Notes: generated by a model from the letters alone, not told the origin. DNA of 64,000 nt from Zingiber officinale (GCF_018446385.1 NC_055997.1:38258254-38322253), one strand, 5' to 3'. Counted from the first letter of the stretch, positions 47,259 through 58,022 are shown. A program made the numbers and translations.

Positions 47259-48938
47259 CTAAGCTGTCATATCTTCTGCCATACATCTGATTCTCATTCT
47301 CTCCATATGCTGATCAAAAGCTTTTGCCGGAAGGGCCTTAGTGAAAGGATCTGCCAGGTTATCTGCTTATGCAATCTTGGCGATGACAACTTCTCCTCGC
47401 TTCACGATATCTCGTATCAGGTGGTACTTGCGCTCTATATGTTTACTTGCCTTATGGGCTCGTGGTTCCTTCGAGTTTGCAACTGCACCGCTATTACCAC
47501 AATAAATTGTGATGATTTTGGGCAAACCAGGAATCACATCTAAGTCCATTAGAAAGTTCCTGAGCCATACTGCTTCTTTAGCTGTCTCAGAGGCTGCTAC
47601 ATACTCAGCTTCCATGGTTGAGTCTGAAACGCATTTCTGCTTAACACTCCTCCATGTAATGGCTCCACCTCCTAAAGTAAACACATAGCCTGATGTAGAC
47701 TTACTGTTGTCCCTATCTGATTGGAAATCTGAATCCGTGTAACCCACAGGGAGCAAATCGTCTGCTTGGTAAACTAGCATATAATCTCTAGTCCTTCTCA
47801 GGTACTTTAATATATGCTTTACCGCAGTCCAATGTCCTTGTCCAGGGTTACTCTGATATCTGCTAACCATGCCCACAGTAAAACAGATATCAGGTCTCGT
47901 ACATATCATTGCATACATTAAGCTTCCTACAGCCGAAGCATAAGGAACTGCTTTCATGTCCTCTATCTCCTTTGATGTCTTCGGAGACATCTTTTTAGAA
48001 AGAGCTACTCCATGCCTAAAAGGTAAGAAACCTTTCTTGGAATCCTGCATGCCAAAACGAGCAAGGATTGTATCTATATATGAAGCTTGGGACAGACACA
48101 ACATTCTTTTATTGCGATCCCTTATAACTTTGATCCCAAGAATGTGTGCACAATCTCCTAAGTCCTTCATATCAAATTGTTTGGACAACCATACCCTTAC
48201 ATCCGATAATACCTTGACATTGTTGCCAATTAACAAAATATCATCTACGTATAGTACAAAAAATACCACCACGTTTCCGTTACACTTCTTGCATACACAA
48301 GACTCATCCGGACACTGAATAAATCCATATGACTGGATTACTTCATTAAATCGGATGTTCCAAGACCTTGAAGCTTGCTTTAGTCCATAAATGGACCGAT
48401 TGAGCTTGCACACTAGATGCTCTTTGCCTTTTTCAATAAACCCTTCTGGTTGCTTCATATGGATGTTCTCCTCAAGACTTCCATTAAGGAAAGCTGTCTT
48501 GACATCCATTTGCCAAATCTCATAATCCATATGAGCAGCAATGGATAAGAGTATCCGGATAGACTTAAGCATGGCTACCGGCGAAAAAGTCTCCTCATAG
48601 TCGATTCCCTCTTTCTGAGTGTATCCTTTCGCAACAAACCTAGCTTTGAAGGTTTCTACCTTCCCGTCTGTCCCTCTTTTTCTTTTGTAGATCCACTTGC
48701 ATCCAACGGCTTTTACACCATCAGATGGTTCTACGAGCTCCCAGACCTTATTAGAGTACATAGACTCTATTTCAGAATTCATTGCCTTTTGCCAAGATGC
48801 TGCATCTATATCTTGGAGTGCTTCGTCATATGTTCGGGGATCAGGTTCATGTTTACCCGGGATTAAGTCCGAACACTCTCCCAAAAACATGAATCTATCA
48901 GGCTGCCTAACAACCCTCCCACTACGACGAGGCACAAT
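47259..48938 (-). pseudogene. Element D reverse transcriptase and RNase H
   Basis: Continuation of the single gag-pol frame after TAG at 48939-48941. Reverse transcriptase motifs: WELVEPSDGVKAVGCKWIYK, FVAKGYTQKEGIDYEETFSP, QMDVKTAFLNGSLEE, LNRSIYGLKQASRSW and catalytic FVLYVDDILLIGNN near 48240. RNase H: DLLPVGYTDSDFQSD, STMEAEYVAASETAKEAVWL, then a conserved HIERKYHLIRD. The frame is stopped by TAA at 47367-47369 and would otherwise reach TAG at 47259-47261, 33 codons after a conserved DNLADPFTK-type tail. Only point changes to stops are seen; no frameshift. Confidence 0.93.
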
Positions 48939-50633
48939 CTATGGTTGTGTATCATGTGTGATACGTGTTGCAGTCTCTTGTGGTACTTCATCTTGTACTG
49001 TTGGTACTGAAGTAGACGTGCCCTCTCTAAGTTCTTCTAAAACAACTTTACTACTGGGCTTGTGATTCATTATATAGTCTTCTTCTAAAAACTGGGCATT
49101 GGTGCTAACAATGACCTTCTGGTCTTTAGGACTATAAAATAAACCACCTTTCGTTCCTCTGGGATACCCCATAAACACACAAACTTCTGTACGAGATTCT
49201 AACTTATCAGCATCTGGTTTCAGCACATGTGCTGGACTACCCCAAATCCGAATATGTCTTAGACTGGGCTTTTGTCCATTCCACAATTCTGTGGGAGTAG
49301 AAGAAACTGATTTAGAAGGTACTAAGTTCAGAATGTACACTGCTGTTTGCAGAGCGTATCCCCAAAACGAATTTGGTAATTCTGAATAACTCATCATCGA
49401 TCTAACCATTTCCATAAGAGTCATATTCCTTCGTTCTGCCACACCATTCTGTTGGGGTGTACCAGGTGCAGACAGTTGGAATTGAATCTCGGCCTCTGAT
49501 AAGTAATTCCTAAACTCTCCTAAGAGGTATTCGCCACCACGATCAGACCGTAGTGTCTTGATACTTTTACCTAGTCGTTTCTTCACATCAGCCTTGTACT
49601 CTTTGAACTTATCAAAGCACTCGAACTTGCGGCGCATTAGGTAAATGGATCCGTATCTTGAATAATCGTCTATAAAAAAGATAAAATATTCAAAATCACC
49701 TCTTGCCTGGATAGACATAGGACCACACAAATCAGAATGAACCAATTCTAACACTTCTTTGGCTCTATACCCCTTGGCCTTAAAAGGCCTCTTGGTCATT
49801 TGACCTTCCAAGCAAGATTCACAAGTCGGAAAAATTTTCAACTCTAATGAACCCAAAAGTCCATCGGCTATAAGCCTCTGAATCCTACTTAAGTTAATAT
49901 GACCAAGCCTTAGATGCCAAAGATATGCTTGGTTCATTTTCGAAGGTTCTTTTCTCTTATTTGAGTTAGAAGATGAGTTATAAATTTTCATGTTTTGCTT
50001 TGTGGGAGAAATTGGATTTAAAGTATACAAATTGCCAACTAATGTACCAGAATAGATAATCACTTTATTTCTCTTAATAACTACATCGTTACTAAAGGAA
50101 ACTGAATATCTATCCAAAAATAGTTTAGAAACTGAAATTAAATTCTTTCTAAAACTGGGTACATAAAGACAATTTCTTAAAACGAAATTTCTATTCCTAT
50201 TAAAAGATAAGTAGACATCTCCCACTACAACAGCCGCCACTTTAGTAGCATTGCCCATGTAGACGGTAATCTCTCCTTCAGTTAGTCGTCGGGTTTCCTG
50301 GAACCCCTGCAAGGAATTGCAGACATGATCAGTGGCTCCCGTATCTACACACCAGGTGCTGGTAGATAACAGCGCTAAACATGTTTCAACAACTAGAGCA
50401 TGAGATATACCTTTGTTGTTCTGATTCCTACGAGGACAGTCTGCCTTCCAATGCCCTGACTGCTTGCAGATGAAGCACTTGCCCTTCGGCTTCTTCATTC
50501 CAGCTTTAGGTCCTGTACTCTGAGATTTATTCACTTTCTTTGCTGAACCAACTTGTTTCTTCTTCTTCTTTCCTTTCGGTTTAGAAGTAGAACCATTTTT
50601 AGTATAGTGAATATGATAATTGTGATGAAACAA
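48939..50633 (-). pseudogene. Element D zinc knuckle, protease and integrase
   Basis: In frame with gag, after TGA at 50634-50636. A Lys-rich linker leads to the CCHC knuckle CFICKQSGHWKADC near 50480. Protease: WCVDTGATDHVCN near 50345. Integrase zinc finger: HLRLGHINLSRIQRLI with CESCLEGQ near 49820. Core: ELVHSDLCGPM (Asp), KTLRSDRGGEYLL (Asp) and PGTPQQNGVAERRNMTLMEM (Glu), all present. The chromatin-targeting tail ends in a Thr/Val-rich linker before TAG at 48939-48941. Confidence 0.93.
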
Positions 50634-51218
50634 TCATTCTACTGCCTGAAGTTCTGTCAGTAGTTCCGCCAATGAATATACCCTTTTGTTCATATTGTAA
50701 TTCAAGAGAAATTGCTCAAAACTTCTAGGTAGTGTTTGGAGAATCATATCGATCTGGGTTTCTCCATCAATTTCTCCTCCAAGGATCTGTATTTCGTTCA
50801 GATAAGCCATCATCTTTAGGATATGATCCCTCACAGGAGTACCCTCTTGCATGGTGGCTGTCATTATCTTTCTCATGGCTTCTTGTCTAGAAGCCCGATC
50901 CTGATGACCAAAGAGTTCCTTGAGATTGTTCATAATATCATAAGCTGTTGGTAAATCTTGATGCTGATGTTGCAATACATTTGACATTGAAGCCAAAATG
51001 TAACACCGCGCCATCTCATCTGCCTTTACCCATTTCTTATGATATTCAATCTCCTCTTGGGTAGATTCACTAGTGGGTGCATCGGGACAAGGCTCAGTCA
51101 GTACAAACTTATAGCTTTCAGCAGTAAGAACAATGTCCAGGTTCCTTTTCCAATCTATGTAGTTGGGACCAGTAAGTCTATTATGTTGTAGTATGATGGA
51201 CAGTGGGTTGAAAGTCAT
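50634..51218 (-). pseudogene. Element D gag
   Basis: ATG at 51218 (MTFNPLSIILQHNRLTGPNY); the open frame extends upstream to 51230 without an ATG. The capsid region is complete: WKRNLDIVLTAE, EMARCYILASMSNVLQHQH, LKELFGHQDRASRQEAM, LKMMAYLNEIQILGGEI and TLPRSFEQFLLNYNMNKR. It ends LTELQAVE at a TGA (50634-50636), after which the same frame runs on into the knuckle region. Gag and pol form one frame in this group, so the TGA is a lesion rather than a natural boundary. Confidence 0.92.
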
Positions 51219-52396
51219 CCTAAGAATCACAAATAACTTTTGGTCAGAACTCTAAATTTAGAATAATATTGATTCCTCAAACAATACTATTTTAAATTAA
51301 CCAACACCTCAAAACACCGTGAATTTTGTATGCCACGATAGTGTGGACGTATACAAATTCAACATTTGTAAAAAGAGGGTTTTAACCCATTAATTTTATT
51401 ATCTTGTCAACCTAACTTTTTGACAAATAAAATTAATAGTTGGTATCCTTTGGTCACACAAATAATAGCAGTGACTCCGATGGGGAGGATACTATTAGTT
51501 GTGCCTAAGTGTATACCATTACTTGACACTAAGTCCATTAATAAGATTGTGCCCCTTCCGATGGGGAAGATCACACGCTCTTAATTAACTTCCTATAGTC
51601 ATCCAAAATGGAAGTTTGTTCTAATGATCCACAAACAAACTCATCCGATATGGAGGAAGGCACTCAGAGCCAACACGCAAGTTTGTTTGCATCACTTACA
51701 AACCAGTAATGGAGACCGTGGAATTTATTTAAAATCTCTCTCCCACTTAGTTATTTATAAATGAGGAATTTTAACTATGCTAGCCTACTAAACATGTATA
51801 CTAACATGCACACACAGCACAATATAAAAGCAATAAATAGAAAATCTAATTTTCAACTATTATGGCTTTTATCTATGGTTGTCTTCCGTGTGTTGTCATC
51901 CCAAGCTGCTGTCATATTTGGCCACCGCCACCGGGTCTAGCTGTCGCATCCATCTTGCTCCTTGTTCTGTTGCGCCTCTGGTCCTCAAAAGGTTCCACGC
52001 CTTGCAAGATTCGATCCGCGACATAAATAGAATTTTACATTTTTCGATTCTATATTCCTCAAAGGAATGTACATGTAAACTAGATCGAACATAAAATAAA
52101 AAATTTACATCCATCGATCCTATATTCCATAAAAGGAATATACATGTAACTAGATCAAAAATAAAATCCTAATAAAACTAAATACAACTCCTGCTGTATT
52201 TTATAATACAATCATGCACACACATATAAATGCCCTTGACATGTCCAAGGGTCCAATCACACACATAATAACTAAAAGCCATAATAGTTGGATCCTGCAT
52301 CCACAAAGTTAGCACATCCTACTATTAACCTGCCTAAATTATGTATGACATGTGCATAATTAAACTAATACCAAATACACAGAGGCAAAAACCCTA
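51219..52396 (-). other. Element D untranslated leader
   Basis: 1.2 kb between the primer-binding site and gag. No coding frame. It includes repeated ATAATAGNNGTGAC / CCGATGGGGAGGA-like words at 51460-51660, and a duplicated block CGATCCTATATTCC...ATACATGTAAACTAGATC at 52037-52165. Confidence 0.7.
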
Positions 52397-52408
52397 GCTC
52401 TGATACCA
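52397..52408 (-). promoter_or_regulatory. Element D primer-binding site
   Basis: TGGTATCAGAGC on the minus strand, a perfect initiator tRNA-Met match two bases from the 5' LTR. Confidence 0.93.
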
Positions 52409-52410
52409 AT

Positions 52411-54819
52411 TGTTGGTTGCTACTCGGAAAACCTAATGGTTCCACTGTACAAAAATTTTGTACAAAGGTCTGAACCTTTTTCTAGCTACCATGTGTTCTT
52501 TTAAATTATACTTGGATCGCATGCGGAACTTAACACGTTTGATCCAAAGTTTAATCTATTTGTTCTTTTAGGTTTAGACTTGGATCTCCTGCGGAACTTA
52601 ACACTTTCGATCCAAATCACCTAGGTTATTAATTCGATTAAATATTAATTTCCAAAATTGGTTTCCAGTTCTGACATGGCGAGGCACATGACCTTCTTGG
52701 ATATGGGAGCAACCACCACCGACTAGACAAAGCCTTTTAAGGAAAACTAATATTTAATTTCCTTAAATAACTTTAGGTCAACCGAAAAGAACAATCAAAT
52801 CATAAGGAAAAAGAAAAACAAAAGAACACAACATCGAAAATAAATTCGAAATACTAGAATCGCATGCCTCTTGTATTCAGTATTATTTCCAAAAATAACT
52901 AGTGTGATGCGGAAAGGAAAAATACTAGTTATACCTTTTAGAAAGACCTCTTGATCTTCTATCGTATTCCTCTTCTAACCTCGGACATTGTGTGGGCAAC
53001 GATCTTCCAAGATGAGGACCACCTAGCACCTTCTTCTTCTTCCTTCAAGTTTCGGCCAAGCACCAAAATCCAAGGATGAAGAACTTTTTCCACCAACTAA
53101 GCTCCAAGGGATGCAAGCTCTCTCTTCTTCTTCTTCTTCTTCTTCTCCAAGTAGTATCCGGCCACCACAAGAGCTCCAAGCAAAGAAGGATTTCGGCCAC
53201 CACAAAGAAGAAGAGAGGGAGAGAAGATGGTCGGCCACAACACCAAGGAAAAAGAGGGAGAGAATAATAGAGGTTGTGTCTCATGAAGGCACCCTAACCC
53301 CCTCTTTTATATTCCTTAGCTTTGGTAAATAAAGAAATTTAATTACAATAAAATTTTCTTAACTTTCCTTGACAACAATTAATTAAGAAAAATTAAATAA
53401 AATTTCCTAATCAATTATGTCATGGCCGGCCACATCAACAAGAGCAAACAAGACAATTTCAATCAACAATTAAAATTCCTTATTTGTCTTCGAAAATTTT
53501 TAAAAAAAATAAAATTTCCCTTTAAAATCCTTTCATGGTTGATAAAAAGAAATTTCTATAATTTTAATTTTTCTACATGTGAATAATTTATAAAGAAGAA
53601 AAATAAAATATCTTTCCAATCTACAAATAATGAAAGAGATCTAATCTCTTTCTTTAATCTTTTGTAGATCCTTTTAAAAGAGATATTTTAATTTTAAATC
53701 TCTCCAATAAATTATATCTTTCACATAAGAAAATTTTAAAATTAAAATTCTTTTTAATTTAATGAGGGTCGGCCACCTAAGCTTGGGTTCAAGCTAGGGC
53801 TGGTCACCCATGAACCAAGGCTTGGCCGGCCCTAGCTTGAACCACAAGCTAGCTTGGCTGGTCCCTACATCATGGGTACGAAGGTGGGTATAGGTGGGTA
53901 TAGTACTCTATAAATAAGAGGCTACGATAGGGACCGAGAGGAGGAATTGGTTTTGGTCTCCCGATAAAATTAAGCATCCCGTGTTCGCCCCGAACACACA
54001 ACTTAATTTTATCAATAATAATTCATTCCACTAGAGAACTATTATTGAACTACCGCACCAATCCCAAATTATATTTTTTGGGCTCCTTCTTATTATGAGT
54101 GTGTTAGTCTCCTTGTGTTTAAGATGTCGAATGTCCACTAATTAAGTGAGTTACTGACAACTCATTTAATTAATATCTTAATCCAAGAATAGTACCACTC
54201 AACCTTATCATCATGTTGGACTAAGTCCACTTGCAGGGTTTAACATGACAATCCTTATGAGCTCATCTTGGGGACATTATCAACTTAGATACTAGGACAC
54301 AGTTTTCTTCTATAATCAACAACACACACTATAAGTGATATCATTTCCCAACTTATCGGGCTTATTGATTTATCAAATTAAATCTCACCCATTGATAAAT
54401 TAAAGAAATAAATATCAAATATATGTGCTTGTTATTATATTAGGATTAAGAGCACACACTTCCATAATAACTGAGGTCTTTGTTCCTTTATAAAGTCAGA
54501 ATAAAAGAAATGACCTCTAATGGTCCTACTCAATACACTCTAAGTGTACTAGTGTAATTATTTAGTTAAGATAAACTAATTCCTAATTACACTACGACCT
54601 TCCAATGGTTTGTTCCTTTCCATTTTGGTCGTGAGCTACTGTTTATCATTTATAAGGTACTGATAAAATTATCTTCTGTATGTGACACCACATACTATGT
54701 TATCTATAATATAAATTAATTGAACAACTACAAACAAATGTAGATAATTTGACCAAATGTGATTCTTTATTCATAATAAATGGTTACAAAAGCTTAGGCT
54801 TTCAGTATACACTCTAACA
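52411..54819 (-). mobile_element. Element D 5' LTR
   Basis: Right LTR copy, 2409 bp. Sense TATA box TATAAAAG at 53311-53304, opposite-strand TATAAATA at 53909-53916 and both hairpins (53963-54048) are conserved. The (TCT)n tract is one unit longer than in the 3' LTR. Confidence 0.95.
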
Positions 54820-55477
54820 ACGAGAACTGTAGCTATAGTGAAGAAGTGAGCGTACCTCCGTCGAAGTCTGGGGTTCCTTATATAGGGATCCCCAAAGGTG
54901 CGTGCACACTCCTCGAGGTGTGCACCCTCCTCAAAGCATACCTGGAATAGACGTGTCAAAAAAGCGTGCCGACGCCATGCCTTAATAGCAAGAGCATATC
55001 CCTGACGAAACAGTGGAAGTTTCCACTGTACGATTCTCTGTCTGACTATGTCGTCGATCATGCTTCTTGTCGGCGGTGTTGGTCCCTAGGAAGATATCAT
55101 CAGCTGCTCCCTTTTATCCTGTACTCGGCCGAGCGAAAGAGCTGCTCGGCTAGCGCCTCTCGGGCAACCCCAAAGCAGGGCTGGTCTGGATGTCCGCTCG
55201 GCCAATGATTTGCTGTCCGACTTCGCCTTGTCAGGCTGAGATTTTTTCACATGCCGAGCAGAGGTGAATCCCTCGCTCGGCCGAGCAAGATGAACAGGCT
55301 ATTGCCCCGTGTACGTTTCTTGAACGTCAGAAGCTCGATGTTTAACAGAGCTATTGAAGTGTCAAATCGGCTGCTCTTCTTGTTGATCCGGAAGGTAAGT
55401 CGGCCGATTGGACGCTTGCCCCGGACGTTAACCACTTTGACCTTCTGTCGGATGGACCCCACCTTACCACCGGATCA
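54820..55477 (-). mobile_element. Element C 5' LTR, outer part
   Basis: Resumes after D with the duplicated ACGAG and matches 14750-15407. The minus-strand TATA box TATATAAG is at 54884-54877. It ends CCGGATCA at 55477, followed by ATATG. Confidence 0.88.
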
Positions 55478-55482
55478 ATATG

Positions 55483-56280
55483 AATTGATTTTTTTATATC
55501 TCAATATATTTTATTTTTTATTATAAGGTAAATTAAATATTTATTTAAAACATAAATCCTCTATTTTTTATAAATTCACATCTCGCAAGAGAGGTAGCTA
55601 CCGCTAATTGATGGGATTCGACAATGTGCACGTACCGCACCGCCACATACTAATTTAATATATACTTTTTTCTAAGATTAAAAAAATTGATTGATCAGAT
55701 ATTATATGCGGCATCGAATAACAGTATATAAATAGTTCAAAATTATAATTCAGAATAAATATTAGAAACAGTGAGTAGCTGAATATTAGAAACAGCGAGT
55801 AGGCATGAACATACAATTAATTCAATATTAATTTTATATAAATTCCTTTTTTTATTTTGTAAACAAATTTAATTAATTCAATATTAACTAAAATAAATAA
55901 ATTTTAATTTAATTCAATTAATTTAATTTTAATAAAACTTTATTAATTCGCATTTGCTGCCTAAGGATTGAGCAATTTTAACGACTGTGCGAGGCAAGAA
56001 GATCAGTTGCTGTTTAGGTTGTTGTATATAATCCATACAGAGCATATGCCTTTCAATCATGTACTTTCTTCTTCACTCTAGCATCAAGCTTAATGTTAAG
56101 TAGAAAAACAGAAACTCTAAAAAAAAAAAAGGGCGAAAACTGTGAAGTTCTGATCAAAATTTGCAGTCAGAAATTCATACCACAAGTCTAGTACATAGAT
56201 GAAATTTATATATAAAAGAGTAACGAAAGTCAGTACAATCATTCACGTGTTGCTGAGAGATAAAGAGGCAGCAGCAACTT
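55483..56280. other. AT-rich intergenic stretch
   Basis: No coding frame or element recognised. An A run lies at 56119-56131 and a small hairpin, GTTGCTG ... CAGCAAC, near 56250-56278. The 3' end of the snoRNA host transcript probably lies here. Confidence 0.5.
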
Positions 56281-56282
56281 TA

Positions 56283-56330
56283 AAGTGAATGCCAACTAGT
56301 GTACCCTCCTCAACTAGTGATACTCTCTGC
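56283..56330 (-). ncRNA. H/ACA-like copy 7, 3' fragment
   Basis: Only the 3' arm of the second hairpin remains (GAGGAGGGTACACTAGTTGGCATTCA), with tail TCA. The rest is missing. Confidence 0.5.
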
Positions 56331-56368
56331 AAATAATAAAAAAACAAAGGGCAGCAAGCAGCTTGTCA

Positions 56369-56480
56369 AAATGTATGCTACCAAGTGTATTCTCCTCTAA
56401 ATTGATTGCTTGCAAGGAGGGATTGTGGTATCTCTTTAGCTTATGACATTGTTTTGTGCTGATGTACATTGGAAAGGCAA
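56369..56480 (-). ncRNA. H/ACA-like copy 6, truncated
   Basis: Keeps the 3' half of the first hairpin (ATCAGCAC), the hinge with an ATACCA H-box match, and the second hairpin, ending ACATTT (a canonical ACA box). The 5' arm of the first hairpin is deleted. It and copy 5 lie in a recent 150-160-bp tandem duplication that includes the flank GGGCAGCAAGCAGCTTGTC. Confidence 0.6.
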
Positions 56481-56528
56481 TTTTCTCTGCAAATAATAAT
56501 AAAACAACGGGCAGCAAGCAGCTTGTCA

Positions 56529-56658
56529 AAATGTATGCTACCAAGTGTATTCTCCTCTAAATTGATTGCTTTCAAGAGGGATTGTGGTCTCTTTAGCTTA
56601 TGACATTGTTTTGTGCTGATGTACCTGCTTCGTATCAAGCACTTGATCGTCCATAGGC
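56529..56658 (-). ncRNA. H/ACA-like snoRNA copy 5
   Basis: First hairpin: GCCTATG/CATAAGC base with one mismatch and apical GTGCTTGAT/ATCAGCAC with one bulge. Hinge contains AGACCA, a match to the H box ANANNA. Second hairpin: CCTCT/AGAGG and a shortened base ACCA/TGGT, because about 14 bases are missing relative to copies 1 and 2. It ends ACATTT, with a proper ACA box three bases from the end. About 130 nt. Confidence 0.65.
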
Positions 56659-56789
56659 AATTACTCTAAACCCACATTTGCCCCCAAAAAAATCATCAAA
56701 GAAGTGATATTAATCCCCCAACTAGATTTATACCAAGCCCAAACTGTACAAAATCCTGTAAAAAGAAGCATAAAAATTTGATAAGGTTA

Positions 56790-56864
56790 AAATGAATGCC
56801 ACCAAGCAGGTTAAGTTCCATTCTTATGTGCATGTTTCAGATCAATATTTGACCTTCCAAAAGC
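56790..56864 (-). ncRNA. H/ACA-like copy 4, degenerate
   Basis: Retains the start (GCTTTTGGAAGGTCAA) and end (TTGGTGGCATTCATTT), but the hinge and most of the second hairpin are deleted. It is probably non-functional. Confidence 0.5.
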
Positions 56865-57197
56865 ACATTCCCTTCCATCCCACAGGAAATGCGTGTGGAC
56901 CGTTCAAAATTATGTACAAACGATAAAAGAAAAAGAATATAAAATATGGAGTTTAACTTGAGCATATTAATGAGGAAAAACAAGTTTGGCAATATTTTAT
57001 ATTCTTTATACTGTTTAAAAAATCTAAGCTTAATCCATCAATCAGAATTAGCCTCATTGCAGTTGTATTGGTATGCTATACTGGCCTGATCAGATTTAAA
57101 GAGCAACGTACCTGGAGTAAGAGGCCAAAATAAAATTGATTGATTTTGAGGTCAAACAACATAATTTGATAAGATAAAAGAGGCCAAAATAAAAAGA

Positions 57198-57319
57198 ATG
57201 TGAATGCAAGTGCAATCTCCAATTGATTGCTTTCAAGAAGAATTAGTGAGTGGCAAATAGTTTACAATATTGTTATGCATTGATGTCTGTTTCAAATCAA
57301 CACTTGATTATCCTTAAGC
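57198..57319 (-). ncRNA. H/ACA-like copy 3, partly decayed
   Basis: First hairpin pairs GTGTTGAT with ATCAATGC using two wobbles. The H-box candidate is AAACTA. The second hairpin has lost part of its 3' apical arm (AATTGGAG). The tail is TCA. Confidence 0.55.
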
Positions 57320-57484
57320 ATATTGCTTTTCTTTCCGCTTAAAATCTAGAATACAGTCCTTCAAAAATATATTGTCTGCAAGGATTAGCAAAACATCAAG
57401 TAAAATAATAAGATAATGAACTTTAAGCAACTCAGCAAGAAAAGAGTTTGCGATCACAATTAACTTAGGCAGAATGTAAGTTTA

Positions 57485-57625
57485 AAATGAATTCCACCAA
57501 GTGTAGTCTCCTCAAAATTGATTGATTTTGAGAAGGGATTGCAAGTGGCAGATGATTTCTTTAGCTTATGATATTGTGTTGTGCTGATGTCCTTGTTTCA
57601 AATCAGCACTAGGCCTTCCATAAGC
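57485..57625 (-). ncRNA. H/ACA-like snoRNA copy 2
   Basis: About 141 nt. First hairpin: GCTTATG/CATAAGC base, pocket, apical GTGCTGAT/ATCAGCAC. H-box match AAATCA. Second hairpin: CCAC/GTGG base, pocket strands TTGCAATCC and ACTACACTTG, apical CTTCTCAAAAT/ATTTTGAGGAG. The tail is TCATTT instead of ACA plus three. The architecture is that of a guide for pseudouridylation by the dyskerin RNP; the target is not assigned. Confidence 0.72.
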
Positions 57626-57882
57626 AGAAAATCTCAAATTGAGTCATCATTTTGTTTTGCACAAAAGATTAACATAAACATGTAGTAAAATAGTATAACG
57701 ACTTAGTAAGAAAAAATGTGAGGGTTCGTAATTTATATCAGCAATATTTCAAATACCCTCAGATAGATAATCTATGTCCATCAATCATGATCTGGTTAAC
57801 AGAAGTGATACGATCTTATACCCCAAACTATAAAGTCAAAATTAAAATAACAAAATGAACTACGAGCTGTAAAATAAAGTTA

Positions 57883-58022
57883 AAATGAATGCCACCAAGT
57901 GTAATCTCCTCGAAATTGATTGCTTTCGAGGAGGGATTGTGAGTGGCAAATGGTGTCTTTAGCTTGTGATTGTGATAGATGCTGATGTGCATGTTCTTAT
58001 CAGCATCTGACCGTCCATAAGC
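57883..58022 (-). ncRNA. H/ACA-like snoRNA copy 1
   Basis: About 140 nt. First hairpin: GCTTATG with CACAAGC (one mismatch), apical AGATGCTGAT/ATCAGCATCT, perfect 10 bp. H-box match ACACCA. Second hairpin: TGCCAC/GTGGCA base, pocket strands TCACAATCC and ATTACACTT, apical CTCCTCGAAA/TTTCGAGGAG, perfect 10 bp. The tail is TCATTT. It is the copy nearest the promoter and the most regular fold. I do not recognise it as a named plant snoRNA. Confidence 0.75.

Larger units (their letters stand above)
44842..54819 (-). mobile_element. Element D: Copia retrotransposon (probably Angela group)
   Basis: A 9978-bp minus-strand Ty1/copia element inside the 5' LTR of C, with perfect target duplication ACGAG (44837-44841 and 54820-54824). 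LTRs are TGTTGGTTGC ... CTCTAACA on the plus strand, 2396 and 2409 bp, and differ at about 10 of 290 sampled bases. It has a perfect primer-binding site, one gag-pol frame with three in-frame stops and a polypurine tract. Domain order protease-integrase-reverse transcriptase-RNase H is Copia. The Angela placement rests on gag style and LTR length and is tentative. Confidence 0.95.
14554..55477 (-). mobile_element. Element C: Tat-lineage Ty3/gypsy retrotransposon, interrupted by A, B and D
   Basis: Outer element of the nested complex. Ends are TGATCATGTCC at 14554 and CCGGATCA at 55477; flanks are ATGTG (14549-14553) and ATATG (55478-55482), a 5-bp duplication with one transition. Order along its minus strand: 5' LTR, primer-binding site, gag, protease, reverse transcriptase, RNase H, a second archaeal-type RNase H, integrase, tandem repeats, an extra ORF on the opposite strand, and 3' LTR. 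The second RNase H and the antisense ORF are hallmarks of the Tat lineage (Retand/RIRE2-like). Without the insertions it is about 10.8 kb. Sampled LTRs differ at about 23 of 203 positions, mostly transitions, making it the oldest of the four. Confidence 0.88.

Noticed and set aside
56529..58022. Box C/D snoRNAs (GCTGATG and ATCTGA words on the plus strand)
   Set aside because: The C and D boxes are poor, lie in the apical stem of the first hairpin, and the promoter is on the other strand; the H/ACA fold explains all copies better.
56529..58022. MicroRNA precursors
   Set aside because: The stems are only 8-11 bp, too short for plant Dicer processing.
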